Assembly: GCF_030372275.1 (NCBI RefSeq)
Contig: NZ_JAUDDJ010000030.1
Direction: 5' to 3' (one strand)
Length of the DNA: 30,334 nt
Source: Lawsonibacter sp900766145
GTDB taxonomy: Bacteria > Bacillota > Clostridia > Oscillospirales > Oscillospiraceae
Positions 22,264 to 30,334 of this stretch are shown one piece after another. Numbering within the stretch: position 1 is the stretch's first letter; each line of letters begins with the position of its first letter. The position numbers and the translations under genes are program-made. Under the pieces are notes generated by a model. That model ran no database searches, had not been told where the DNA came from, and was given only the letters and a program-made list of their open reading frames with translations.

Positions 22264-24369
22264 ATGCCTAGAAAAGTTTCTTTGCAGAATACCCGAAACA
22301 TTGGCATCATGGCTCACATCGATGCTGGTAAGACCACTACTACCGAGCGTATCCTTTACTACACCGGCGTAAACTACAAGATCGGCGAGACCCACGAGGG
22401 TACCGCCACCATGGACTGGATGGCTCAGGAGCAGGAGCGCGGCATCACCATCACTTCCGCTGCTACCACCTGTTACTGGCAGGGAACCAAGAATCAGTTC
22501 CCCCAGACCCGTCTGAACATCATCGACACCCCGGGCCACGTGGACTTCACCGTTGAGGTTCAGCGTTCCCTGCGCGTGCTGGACGGCTCTGTTACCGTTA
22601 TGTGCGCCAAGGGCGGCGTAGAGCCCCAGTCCGAGACCGTTTGGCGTCAGGCTGACGACTATAAGGTCCCCCGCATGATTTACGTCAACAAGATGGACAT
22701 CATGGGCGCTGATTTCTATAACGTGCTCAACATGATCCACGACCGTCTGAAGTGTAATGCGGTGCCCATCCAGCTGCCTATCGGCAAGGAAGAGACCTTT
22801 AAGGGTATCATCGACCTGGTTGAGATGGACGCGGACATCTACTACGATGACCTGGGCAAGGACATGCGCGTCGAGGAGATCCCCGAGGACATGAAGGAGC
22901 TGGCTCAGGAGTACCGCACCAAGCTGCTGGACGCCTGCGCCGACGTTGACGAGGAGATCATGATGCTGGTTCTGGAGGAGCAGCCTGTTCCTCAGGACAT
23001 GATCCGTCGGGCCATCCGTAAGGCCACCATTGATAACCTGATGGTTCCTGTGGTGTGCGGCACCTCTTACAAGAATAAGGGTGTCCAGAAGCTGCTGGAT
23101 GCTATCGTGGACTATCTGCCCTCTCCCGTTGACATCCCCGCCATTAAGGGCGTCAACCCCGAGACCGAGGAAGAGGAGGAGCGTCACTCCGAGGACGAGG
23201 GTCCCTTCTCCGCTCTGGCCTTCAAGATTGCCACCGACCCCTACGTGGGCCGTCTGTCTTTCGTGCGTGTGTACTCCGGCGTTCTGACCACCGGTACCAC
23301 CGTGCTCAACTCCACCAAGAAGCAGAAGGAGCGCATCGGCCGTATTCTGCAGATGCACGCCAACCACCGTGAGGATATCGAGTGCTGCTATTCCGGCGAC
23401 ATCTGCGCGGTCATCGGCCTGAAGAACTCCACCACCGGTGACACTCTGTGTGACGAGAAGCACCCCATCATTCTGGAGTCCATGGACTTCCCCGAGCCCG
23501 TTATCCGCGTGGCTATCGAGCCCAAGACCAAGGCTGGCCAGGAGAAGATGGGCATTGCCCTGATGAAGCTGGCTGAGGAGGATCCCACCTTTAAGACCTA
23601 CACCGATGAGGAGACTGGTCAGACCATCATCGCCGGCATGGGCGAGCTGCACCTGGAGATCATCGTGGACCGTCTGCTGCGTGAGTACAAGGTCGAGGCC
23701 AACGTGGGTGCTCCCCAGGTTGCCTATAAGGAGACCATCAAGAAGAGCGTGGAGCAGGATACCAAGTATGCCCGTCAGTCCGGCGGTAAGGGCCAGTACG
23801 GCCACGTCCGCATCACTGTGGAGCCCAACGAGTCCGGTAAGGGCTATGAGTTCCTCAATGAGATCACCGGCGGTGTCATCCCCAAGGAGTATATCCCCGC
23901 TGTCGACGCTGGTATCCAGGGTGCCATGCAGGCCGGTGTTCTGGCTGGCTATCCCGTTGTGGACGTGAAGGTCCACCTGACCTTCGGTTCCTACCACGAG
24001 GTCGACTCCTCTGAGATGGCCTTTAAGATTGCCGGTTCCATGGCCTTCAAGGAGGCCTGCCGCAAGGCTCAGCCTATCCTGCTGGAGCCTATGATGAAGG
24101 TTTCTGTCATTGCTCCCGACGAGTACCTGGGCAACGTCATCGGCGACCTGAACAGCCGCCGTGGACAGATCCAGGGCCAGGAGAGCCGTCCCGGCGCTAC
24201 CCAGATCGACGCTCTGGTGCCTCTGGCCAACATGTTTGGCTATGCTACCGACCTGCGTTCTTCTACTCAGGGCCGTGGCCAGTACTCCATGGAGCCCCAC
24301 AGCTATGTGGAGATCCCCAAGAGCATTGCCGAGAAGATCATTGCCGAGCGCGGCCGCAGCCAGGAGTAA
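22264..24369 (+). CDS. fusA: Elongation factor G
   Basis: A 701-residue translocation GTPase. P-loop AHIDAGKTTTTERIL (about 18-32), switch II DTPGHVDFTVEVQRSL, NKMD specificity motif, then domains II to V including the domain IV segment GKGQYGHVRI and the C-terminal NSRRGQIQGQESRPG. Full length. AGAAGGAG lies just before the ATG. The stop codon lies inside a hairpin formed with the following spacer. Confidence 0.98.
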   Translation: MPRKVSLQNTRNIGIMAHIDAGKTTTTERILYYTGVNYKIGETHEGTATMDWMAQEQERGITITSAATTCYWQGTKNQFPQTRLNIIDTPGHVDFTVEVQRSLRVLDGSVTVMCAKGGVEPQSETVWRQADDYKVPRMIYVNKMDIMGADFYNVLNMIHDRLKCNAVPIQLPIGKEETFKGIIDLVEMDADIYYDDLGKDMRVEEIPEDMKELAQEYRTKLLDACADVDEEIMMLVLEEQPVPQDMIRRAIRKATIDNLMVPVVCGTSYKNKGVQKLLDAIVDYLPSPVDIPAIKGVNPETEEEEERHSEDEGPFSALAFKIATDPYVGRLSFVRVYSGVLTTGTTVLNSTKKQKERIGRILQMHANHREDIECCYSGDICAVIGLKNSTTGDTLCDEKHPIILESMDFPEPVIRVAIEPKTKAGQEKMGIALMKLAEEDPTFKTYTDEETGQTIIAGMGELHLEIIVDRLLREYKVEANVGAPQVAYKETIKKSVEQDTKYARQSGGKGQYGHVRITVEPNESGKGYEFLNEITGGVIPKEYIPAVDAGIQGAMQAGVLAGYPVVDVKVHLTFGSYHEVDSSEMAFKIAGSMAFKEACRKAQPILLEPMMKVSVIAPDEYLGNVIGDLNSRRGQIQGQESRPGATQIDALVPLANMFGYATDLRSSTQGRGQYSMEPHSYVEIPKSIAEKIIAERGRSQE

Positions 24370-24387
24370 TTTTTACTCCTGGGGCTC
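24356..24387 (+). promoter_or_regulatory. Hairpin enclosing the fusA stop codon
   Basis: The last codons of fusA (CCAGGAGTAA, 24360-24369) are complementary to bases 24372-24382, extended at the base by AGCC with GGCT across a small bulge. No T run follows, so it is not a full intrinsic terminator; it may slow read-through or mark an mRNA processing site before tuf. Confidence 0.5.
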
Positions 24388-24406
24388 CGCACCCGGGAAA
24401 TTAGGC

Positions 24407-24435
24407 TTGCAATTATGGCCAGAATAGGATAAAAT
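24407..24435 (+). promoter_or_regulatory. Internal promoter of tuf
   Basis: TTGCAA (24407-24412) and TAAAAT (24430-24435) with 17-bp spacing. It would give tuf transcription in addition to that from the operon promoter, fitting the greater need for EF-Tu. Confidence 0.65.
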
Positions 24436-24499
24436 AGCCCTGATATGCAAGACCCATTTTATTTATGTTTGATTACTGCAATATAAGGAGGAAATTCTA

Positions 24500-25702
<1,203 letters not shown>

Positions 25703-25716
25703 TTTTGCTCCCTCTA

Positions 25717-25746
25717 AATACCCGGCCTTTTGGCCGGGTATTTTTT
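25717..25746 (+). terminator. Main tuf terminator (array unit 1)
   Basis: An 11-bp perfect stem (25717-25727 with 25732-25742, loop TTTT) followed by T. Confidence 0.93.
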
Positions 25747-25814
25747 ATGGGTGCCCTTCCGTGGGAAAAGCGCAGCTATCGAGATCGAGGAGTAATTAAC
25801 TTCTTGACATTAAC

Positions 25815-25840
25815 GCCCTGCCATTTGGCAGGGCATTTTT
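25815..25840 (+). terminator. Terminator of array unit 2
   Basis: GCCCTGCC (25815-25822) pairs with GGCAGGGC (25827-25834), loop ATTT, followed by ATTTTT. Confidence 0.85.
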
Positions 25841-25911
25841 ATATGGGTGCCCTTCCGCGGGAAAAGCGCCATTATCAAGATCCAAGGGTAATTAACTTCT
25901 TGACATGAACA

Positions 25912-25936
25912 CCCTGCCATTCGGCAGGGCGTTTTT
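25912..25936 (+). terminator. Terminator of array unit 3
   Basis: CCCTGCC (25912-25918) pairs with GGCAGGG (25923-25929), loop ATTC, followed by CGTTTTT. Confidence 0.82.
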
Positions 25937-26001
25937 ATATATGGGTGACTTTCCGTAGGAAGAGTACCATTATCCACATCGAGGAATAGAATAACGTTCT
26001 G

Positions 26002-26035
26002 AAATCACCCTGTTCTTTGGTAGAGTGATTTTTCT
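26002..26035 (+). terminator. Degenerate terminator of array unit 4
   Basis: AAATCAC (26002-26008) pairs with GTGATTT (26025-26031), then one mismatch and five pairs including three G-U, followed by TTTC. Weaker than the other three. Confidence 0.6.
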
Positions 26036-26063
26036 TGACAGAGGAGGTTTATTATGATAAACT
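26035..26063 (+). promoter_or_regulatory. Possible promoter covered by a dyad
   Basis: A perfect TTGACA (26035-26040) lies 17 bp before TAAACT (26058-26063, 4 of 6 matches). The -10 region falls within the first inverted repeat at 26044-26065. A second weak candidate -10 is TATAAA at 26199-26204. Confidence 0.4.
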
Positions 26064-26097
26064 TCGAGTAGAAGATAGGTTTATTGGCATAAACCTA
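26044..26097. promoter_or_regulatory. Two matching inverted repeats 32 bp apart (candidate operators)
   Basis: Site 1 (26044-26065) has arms GAGGTTTAT and ATAAACTTC, 8 of 9 pairs. Site 2 (26076-26097) has arms TAGGTTTAT and ATAAACCTA, all 9 pairs. Both have a 4-bp centre and the same core half-site GGTTTAT. Their centres are 32 bp apart, three helical turns, so two dimers would sit on the same DNA face. No regulator gene is adjacent. Confidence 0.6.
26054..26071 (+). other. Five-codon mini-ORF with strong ribosome site
   Basis: ATG-ATA-AAC-TTC-GAG-TAG (MINFE) has GAGGAGG 6 nt upstream (26041-26047). It may be a leader peptide, the remnant of a gene start, or chance; it would be translated only if transcription begins upstream of it. 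Confidence 0.3.
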
Positions 26098-26162
26098 AAA
26101 TTTAAGAATAGCGCGGCAGAAAGCAGGGAAAATGCCAGGCAAAGAGGAAGAATAAATCAAAC

Positions 26163-26185
26163 TTGCCTTAAATATATTTAAGCAA
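26163..26185. promoter_or_regulatory. A+T-rich inverted repeat before the unknown membrane protein gene
   Basis: TTGC-C-TTAAAT and ATTTAA-GCAA form 10 pairs with one unpaired C and an AT centre. It lies 67 bp before the start codon and next to a possible -10 (TATAAA, 26199-26204). The rest of 26098-26251 is A+T-rich, with no open frame I can support. Confidence 0.4.
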
Positions 26186-26251
26186 AATTAACAAAGAATA
26201 TAAAGAGAGACACGATAAAATTATAAAAAGCTGCAAAGGAGTGAGAGGCAT

Positions 26252-26953
26252 ATGATGATCGATCGTGAAACAGCCGTGCATGCATCCCAGAAGTTTCGCT
26301 TGATGCGCAATGGGAATATTGTGACTCTGATTTCCCTGACGGTGATCCTGGCAAATGCAATTCTAGCTCTGGTGCTTATATGGAGTAACCCATTCTCCTT
26401 CTTCCTGACCGGAGGCATAAAGATACTTGGTATTTTTATGCTGCTGAGCGGTATAGCAGTACTGATCGGCGGCCTTATGTACGTGGTAGGGCTATATGGA
26501 CTGCGAGATGTCCGGCCGGAGTGTAAGGATGCGTTTTCCTGCGAAATTGTGTTGATCGCACTGGTTATAGTCGGGGGTTTGGCAGGATCAGAGAGTGTAT
26601 TGGGAAAGATTCTGAGTATCATCACAACCTTGGGAACTTTAGTAGTGCTTTGGCTTGTCATTGTGGGAACTCGGTATTTGCTGGAAAACCTGGAGCAGGA
26701 TGAAATCCTGCGTCAAGGAAAAATCCTTTGGTGGTTGAATTTTACATCCACGATACTGGCACGTATGTATGCACTGCTTCCAATGCCTACAGATAAAGGG
26801 ACCGGAGCAATCATTTTACTGTCTGTCGGCGTAGCGATCTCTGCTTTTTCCATTGTAGCAGCGGTGTACTATGTGAACTACTTGGGGCGTGTGGCCAATG
26901 CCTTGGAGGCTCAGAACCTGAAACAGGCAGTGGAAGCGCTGGAAGAGGAATAA
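26252..26953 (+). CDS. Unrecognised six-helix membrane protein
   Basis: A 233-residue membrane protein I cannot assign to a family. Hydrophobic segments lie at about 23-45, 52-80, 98-112, 120-142, 158-175 and 186-210. The N-terminus (about 1-22) and C-terminus (about 213-233, acidic, ending ALEEE) are polar. The loops carry few conserved-looking residues. AAGGAG lies 10 nt before the first of two adjacent ATG codons. G+C content is lower than in the neighbouring operons, and the upstream A+T-rich region holds several dyads, which suggests acquired or specially regulated DNA. A terminator follows 18 nt after the stop, so it is a single-gene transcript. No function is proposed. Confidence 0.7.
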   Translation: MMIDRETAVHASQKFRLMRNGNIVTLISLTVILANAILALVLIWSNPFSFFLTGGIKILGIFMLLSGIAVLIGGLMYVVGLYGLRDVRPECKDAFSCEIVLIALVIVGGLAGSESVLGKILSIITTLGTLVVLWLVIVGTRYLLENLEQDEILRQGKILWWLNFTSTILARMYALLPMPTDKGTGAIILLSVGVAISAFSIVAAVYYVNYLGRVANALEAQNLKQAVEALEEE

Positions 26954-26971
26954 TGTGGTGTACATGACGTA

Positions 26972-27003
26972 GGGGCGGCTGGGCTCAGCCGCCCCCATTT
27001 TGT
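26972..27003 (+). terminator. Terminator of the unknown membrane protein gene
   Basis: A perfect 9-bp GC-rich stem (26972-26980 with 26987-26995) followed by CATTTTTG. Confidence 0.85.
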
Positions 27004-27020
27004 AGGATGTGAAAAAAGGG

Positions 27021-27049
27021 TTGACAAACCAAAAGGTCGTGCATATAAT
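27021..27049 (+). promoter_or_regulatory. Consensus promoter of the trpXYZ operon
   Basis: Perfect TTGACA (27021-27026) and TATAAT (27044-27049) with the ideal 17-bp spacing. With so strong a promoter, control falls to the T-box downstream. Confidence 0.92.
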
Positions 27050-27056
27050 AGCACCA

Positions 27057-27334
27057 ACAAGTAAATCCAATCCAAACCTATGAGAAAGAAGAGTAGCCGG
27101 TGCAGCAAACCCAAAGAGAGCCCTGGGTGGTGAGATCAGGGCGGGGCGCGGCCGAGTGAATGGTCTTTCGAGGGCGGCTTGAACGGGAAACCTAGTAGAT
27201 GCCGACGGGGACCCACCCGTTATCCATCGGGCACGCGTGATGGCGCGTGAAGCGAGCGGACGTGAAAACGTCAATTTGGGTGGTATCGCAGGAGTCAGGC
27301 TCTTGTCCCATGTGGGATAAGGGGCTGTTTTTTT
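27057..27334 (+). promoter_or_regulatory. Tryptophan T-box riboswitch
   Basis: A tRNA-sensing leader of about 280 nt. Stem I features are the AGAGAG segment near 27115, the GGTGGTGAGATCAGGG distal loop, and the specifier region GTGAA-TGG-TC (27156-27165), so the specifier codon is UGG for tryptophan. A stem III-like hairpin follows (CACGCG/CGCGTG, 27231-27248). The T-box GGGTGGTATCGC is at 27278-27289, and the terminator at 27296-27334. Uncharged tRNA-Trp would pair at both UGG and the T-box bulge and prevent termination. The downstream TrpXYZ-type importer agrees with the specifier reading. Confidence 0.92.
27296..27334 (+). terminator. Regulated terminator of the T-box
   Basis: A 15-bp stem (27296-27310 with 27313-27327) containing one mismatch and two G-U pairs, followed by seven T (27328-27334). 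The T-box sequence ends just before it, as required for switching between antiterminator and terminator. Confidence 0.88.
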
Positions 27335-27432
27335 ATACCCGAAGACTCCAAATCAAGGCCGTTGGCAGCGGCCCCTCCATCATCCACCCAAACAAAAATC
27401 GGCCAAATGGCCTAAATTATGGAGGTAACAGT

Positions 27433-28467
27433 ATGAAAAAGAACACTCTGAAGAAGATCACCGCTTCTGCTCTGTCTCTGGCCCTGGCTCTGTCCCTGGC
27501 CGCCTGTTCCAGCGGCGATGCCGGGAAGTCCAATTCCTCCGGGTCTGGGAACTCCTCCGGCTCCGAGAGCGGGGAGAGCTACAAGATCGCGGTAGTCCGC
27601 CAGTTGGATCATGCGTCCATGAATGAGATCCGGGATGCCATTACCGCTGAACTGGACGCCAAGGAAAAGGAACTGGGCGTGGATATTGAGTACAAGGACT
27701 TTAACGGCAACAACGATACATCCACTCTGGTCCAGATTGGTGCTGAGATCATCGCCGACGGCTACGATGCCATCATCCCCATCGGTACTCTGGCCGGCCA
27801 GCAGATGGCCTCCTCGGCTAAGGAGACCCAGACCCCGGTGATTTATGGCACGGTCAGCTATCCTGAGGTAGCCAAACTCACCGGCATCCCCTACGTCACC
27901 GGCACCAGCGATGCGCTGAATGTAGAGCTGCTTCTGGATATGATGCTGGCTCAGAATCCCGACGTCAAGACGGTGGGCCTGCTGTACTCCACCTCCGAGG
28001 TGAACAGCGCTCCGGCTATTGAGGATGCCAAGGAATACCTGGATGCCAAGGGCATTTCCTATATTGAAAAGACCGGTAACACCTCCGATGAGATCATCGC
28101 TGCGGTCAGCTCCATGCTGGATCAGGTAGACGCAGTCTTTACTCCCACTGACAACGTGGTGCAGGCCGCTGAGCTGGCCATCGCCCCTATGATGGCTGAG
28201 GCGGGAATTCCCCACTATGCGGGCGCGGACTCTTTTGTGCGGAACGGCGCGTTTGCCACCTGCGGCGTGAATTACACCGACCTGGGTACTCAGACTGCTG
28301 ACCTGGCGGTTCAGGTGCTCCAGACCGGCGAGTTCCCCGACTTCGTCACTGTCTCCGGCGACATTATCACCGTGAACACCGATACCGCTAAGACTCTGGG
28401 CATCGATTACTCCATGTTCTCTGACATGGGCTCCCAGGTGGTGGAGGTTCAGACTACTCAGGATTAA
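27433..28467 (+). CDS. trpX: ABC transporter substrate-binding lipoprotein (TrpX type)
   Basis: A 344-residue extracellular binding lipoprotein: a signal peptide with lipobox SLAAC (lipidated C25), a serine/glycine-rich linker to about 52, then the ABC_sub_bind fold (YKIAVVRQLDHASMNEIRDAI; ADGYDAIIPIGTLAGQQMA; TPVIYGTVSYPEVAKL; VFTPTDNVVQAAELAI; GADSFVRNGAFATCGVNY). The family includes the tryptophan-linked TrpX. The ATG at 27433 is chosen because GGAGG precedes it and the signal peptide begins there; the open frame upstream runs through the T-box terminator. The trp label rests on the T-box specifier more than on the protein. Confidence 0.9.
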   Translation: MKKNTLKKITASALSLALALSLAACSSGDAGKSNSSGSGNSSGSESGESYKIAVVRQLDHASMNEIRDAITAELDAKEKELGVDIEYKDFNGNNDTSTLVQIGAEIIADGYDAIIPIGTLAGQQMASSAKETQTPVIYGTVSYPEVAKLTGIPYVTGTSDALNVELLLDMMLAQNPDVKTVGLLYSTSEVNSAPAIEDAKEYLDAKGISYIEKTGNTSDEIIAAVSSMLDQVDAVFTPTDNVVQAAELAIAPMMAEAGIPHYAGADSFVRNGAFATCGVNYTDLGTQTADLAVQVLQTGEFPDFVTVSGDIITVNTDTAKTLGIDYSMFSDMGSQVVEVQTTQD

Positions 28468-28493
28468 CAAACAAAGCATTTTAAATTTAAACC

Positions 28494-28525
28494 GCCATCC
28501 CTCCGCTGGAATGCGGGGGGATGGC
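28494..28525 (+). other. Stable hairpin between trpX and trpY
   Basis: A 13-bp stem (28494-28506 with 28513-28525, one G-U pair, 6-nt loop) without a T run. Such structures often protect the upstream binding-protein message and lower permease expression. It also hides the ATG at 28521. Confidence 0.65.
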
Positions 28526-28550
28526 CTGTCCATTGAGAGGAGCGATTGCT

Positions 28551-29459
28551 GTGGTTACCGTACTTCAGACCGCACTGGAAGCGGGCTTTGTCTATGCGCC
28601 GGTGGCGCTGGCCCTGTTTCTCAGTTTTTCCATTTTAAACATCGCCGATATGACCACAGATGGAGCCTTTGTTCTGGGCAGCGCAGTGTCAGCCATGATG
28701 TGTCTGGCAGGCCATCCGATCCTGGCTCTGCCTGCCGGAATGCTGGCCGCCGCGCTGGCTGGATTTGTGACGGCGTTTCTCCAGACAAAGTTGTCTGTTC
28801 CGTCGATTCTGGCCGGAATTATTACCAATATCGGCCTGTACAGTATCAATCTGATGGTGATGGGAAAGAGCAATCAATCCTTGTTTATGGCCGATACCAT
28901 CTACACCATGGCTAAGGAGGCCGGTTTTGCCGGGAATTGGTATGAACTGGCGGTGACGGCGGGAATTGTGATCGTGGTGGCAGTTCTGCTGGTGCTGTTT
29001 TTAGGTACCCGGCTGGGCCTGTCCATCCGGGCAACCGGTGACAACGCCGATATGGTGCGGGCTTCCTCCATCAATCCTACCTTTACCATTACCATTGGCC
29101 TGTGCGTGGCCAACGCTCTGACTGGTCTGTCCGGCGCGATGGTGGCCCAGTACAGCACCGTCGCCGATGTGAACAACGGAACCGGCATGGTGGTGCTGGC
29201 TCTGGCCGCTCTGGTTATCGGTGAGACCCTTATCGGAAAGAGCTCTATGGTGCGCGGTGTTGTGGGCGTCATCGCAGGCAGCATCATCTATCGCTGCATC
29301 TACGCCGCCGCTCTGCGCTTTAACGTTCCGGCCGACTACATGAAGCTGGTTTCCGCCATCATCGTGGGCGCTGCCATTGCCGCTCCGGCGGTGCGCCGCT
29401 GGGCTGCCTTCCAGATGCAGAAGCGCCGGGCCATTGCTGCCAGAAAGGAGGAGCAGTAA
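28551..29459 (+). CDS. trpY: ABC transporter permease (TrpY type)
   Basis: A 302-residue permease of the branched-chain/ribose type (BPD_transp_2) with about eight to nine hydrophobic segments. Family blocks include LNIADMTTDGAFVLGSAVSAM, SVPSILAGIITNIGLYSINLMVMGK, GLSIRATGDNADMVRASSIN (the loop that contacts the ATPase), and ALAALVIGETLIGKSS. The GTG start is preferred because GAGAGGAG lies 8 nt upstream and an in-frame ATG at 28521 falls in the hairpin stem. The ATPase gene follows 2 nt after the stop. Confidence 0.9.
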   Translation: MVTVLQTALEAGFVYAPVALALFLSFSILNIADMTTDGAFVLGSAVSAMMCLAGHPILALPAGMLAAALAGFVTAFLQTKLSVPSILAGIITNIGLYSINLMVMGKSNQSLFMADTIYTMAKEAGFAGNWYELAVTAGIVIVVAVLLVLFLGTRLGLSIRATGDNADMVRASSINPTFTITIGLCVANALTGLSGAMVAQYSTVADVNNGTGMVVLALAALVIGETLIGKSSMVRGVVGVIAGSIIYRCIYAAALRFNVPADYMKLVSAIIVGAAIAAPAVRRWAAFQMQKRRAIAARKEEQ

Positions 29460-29461
29460 CC

Positions 29462-30268
29462 ATGGGTAAGCTGGAGATGAAAAACCTGACTAAGACCTTT
29501 AACCCCGGAACCGTCAACGAAAAGACGGCTTTATCCGGGCTGAGTCTGACGGTAGAGGATGGAGACTTTATCACTATAGTGGGCTCCAACGGCGCGGGAA
29601 AATCCACCCTATTTCACGCCATTGCCGGAGTGTTCTATGTGGATGGCGGCTCCATCGTGCTGGATGGGGAGGATATTACTTATAAGCCGGAGTACCGGCG
29701 CAGCCGGGAAATGGGCCGCCTGTTTCAGGACCCCATGCGGGGCACGGCTCCCCATATGACCATTGAGGAAAATTTGGCGCTGGCCTATCTCCGTACCGCC
29801 AAGCACCAGAACGCCTTTTTCAGCCGCACCAGCAAGGCGGACCGGGCTTTTTTCCAGGATCAGCTGGCCCGGTTGGGCATGGGGCTGGAGGACCGGATGC
29901 GCCAGCCGGTGGGGCTGCTCTCCGGCGGCCAGCGCCAGGCGTTGACCCTGCTGATGTCTACCATGGTTCCCCCCAAGGTGCTGCTGCTGGATGAGCACAC
30001 CGCCGCGTTGGACCCCGGCACCGCAGAGAAGGTGCTGGAGATCACCAAGCAGGTGGTCCGGGAGCACAAGATCACTACCCTGATGGTGACCCACAACATG
30101 CACCAGGCCCTGGAGCTGGGCAACCGTACTCTGATGATGGATCGGGGCCGGGTGGTGTTTGACGTAGCCGGGGAGGAGCGCAGCACCCTCACCGTGGACG
30201 ACTTGCTGGCGAAATTCCGCCAGGGGGCGGGAAAAGAGCTGGATAACGACCGAATCCTGCTTTCCTAA
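29462..30268 (+). CDS. trpZ: ABC transporter ATP-binding protein (TrpZ type)
   Basis: A 268-residue ATPase energising the importer. Walker A GSNGAGKST (41-49), Q-loop RLFQDPMRG, signature LSGGQRQA from L153, Walker B with D177 and E178 in LLLDEH, and H211 in VTHNMHQALELG: all catalytic elements are present. It overlaps the tail of the permease region with only 2 nt between stop and start (AGGAGG just upstream), so the three genes are one operon under the T-box. Confidence 0.93.
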   Translation: MGKLEMKNLTKTFNPGTVNEKTALSGLSLTVEDGDFITIVGSNGAGKSTLFHAIAGVFYVDGGSIVLDGEDITYKPEYRRSREMGRLFQDPMRGTAPHMTIEENLALAYLRTAKHQNAFFSRTSKADRAFFQDQLARLGMGLEDRMRQPVGLLSGGQRQALTLLMSTMVPPKVLLLDEHTAALDPGTAEKVLEITKQVVREHKITTLMVTHNMHQALELGNRTLMMDRGRVVFDVAGEERSTLTVDDLLAKFRQGAGKELDNDRILLS

Positions 30269-30286
30269 GAGAAAATTGCCTGTGGA

Positions 30287-30307
30287 GGGGGGGCGGGCCG
30301 CCCCCCC
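30287..30307 (+). other. GC-rich hairpin after trpZ
   Basis: Seven G, then C, pair with G and seven C around a 5-nt loop (30287-30294 with 30300-30307). It could end the transcript, but no T run follows; the window closes in an A-rich stretch, so I cannot call it a complete intrinsic terminator. Confidence 0.4.
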
Positions 30308-30334
30308 CCGGTGGTAGTAAAAGAAAAAAAAAAA

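Noticed and set aside
21745..24300. 851-codon minus-strand open frame
   Set aside because: It is antisense to rpsG and fusA, with leucine/histidine/glycine-rich composition typical of shadow frames of strongly biased genes.
25705..25908. 67-codon open frame after tuf
   Set aside because: It runs through the terminator repeats; its repeated peptide only mirrors the DNA repeat array.
27247..27432. Longer trpX start at 27247
   Set aside because: It lies in the T-box, upstream of the regulated terminator; the signal peptide and ribosome site support 27433.
30308..30334. Terminator T run of a convergent gene in the closing A-rich stretch
   Set aside because: The hairpin that would confirm it lies beyond the window, so it cannot be supported.

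Overview
The window reads as chromosomal DNA of a G+C-rich, spore-forming Firmicute, most likely an Oscillospiraceae-type gut Clostridium (Flavonifractor/Pseudoflavonifractor-like). This is inferred from spmA/spmB, an AbrB-type regulator, an L7Ae-like gene at the head of a str operon (rpsL-rpsG-fusA-tuf), TTGACA/TATAAT promoters, strong Shine-Dalgarno sites, intrinsic terminators and a tryptophan T-box. No database search was possible, so the taxon is an inference.

Layout. 1-1505: a Na+-dependent NSS-family transporter between two terminators. 1550-3219: an AbrB-like regulator (minus) divergent from spmA-spmB. 3218-5800: a minus-strand operon of an AlaX-like tRNA editing protein and a two-domain CmpB-type membrane protein. 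5848-8141: a fructose-type PTS IIABC plus HPr. 8151-11270: a minus-strand copper operon (P1B ATPase with a CopZ-like C-terminal domain, then CsoR) behind a consensus promoter and a perfect 26-bp dyad that is probably the CsoR operator. 11288-11743: an unknown protein. 11821-17345: a divergent topoisomerase IV/gyrase-like pair (parE-like, parC-like) with a diguanylate cyclase gene between them. 17401-20005: YitT-like membrane protein, LUD-domain protein and a lipoprotein with a transglutaminase-like fold lacking its cysteine. 20047-20324: two identical tRNA-Gly(GCC) genes. 20402-20587: a minus-strand ferredoxin. 20700-25746: the str operon with a second promoter before tuf.

25654-26035 holds the most unusual structure seen: the last ~50 bp of tuf plus its terminator is repeated in about four tandem units of 95-98 bp that decay with distance from tuf, each still able to form a terminator hairpin. 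Next come two matching inverted repeats 32 bp apart and an unrecognised six-helix membrane protein (26252-26953).

27021-30268: a consensus promoter, a T-box riboswitch with a readable UGG specifier and its terminator, and a three-gene ABC importer (lipoprotein, permease, ATPase) fitting the TrpXYZ tryptophan uptake type. The regulatory RNA and the transporter support each other.

Several genes start downstream of the longest open frame because the promoter or terminator overlaps the upstream start: the NSS transporter (GTG 126), copA (TTG 11187), parE-like (ATG 11897), trpX (ATG 27433) and trpY (GTG 28551).
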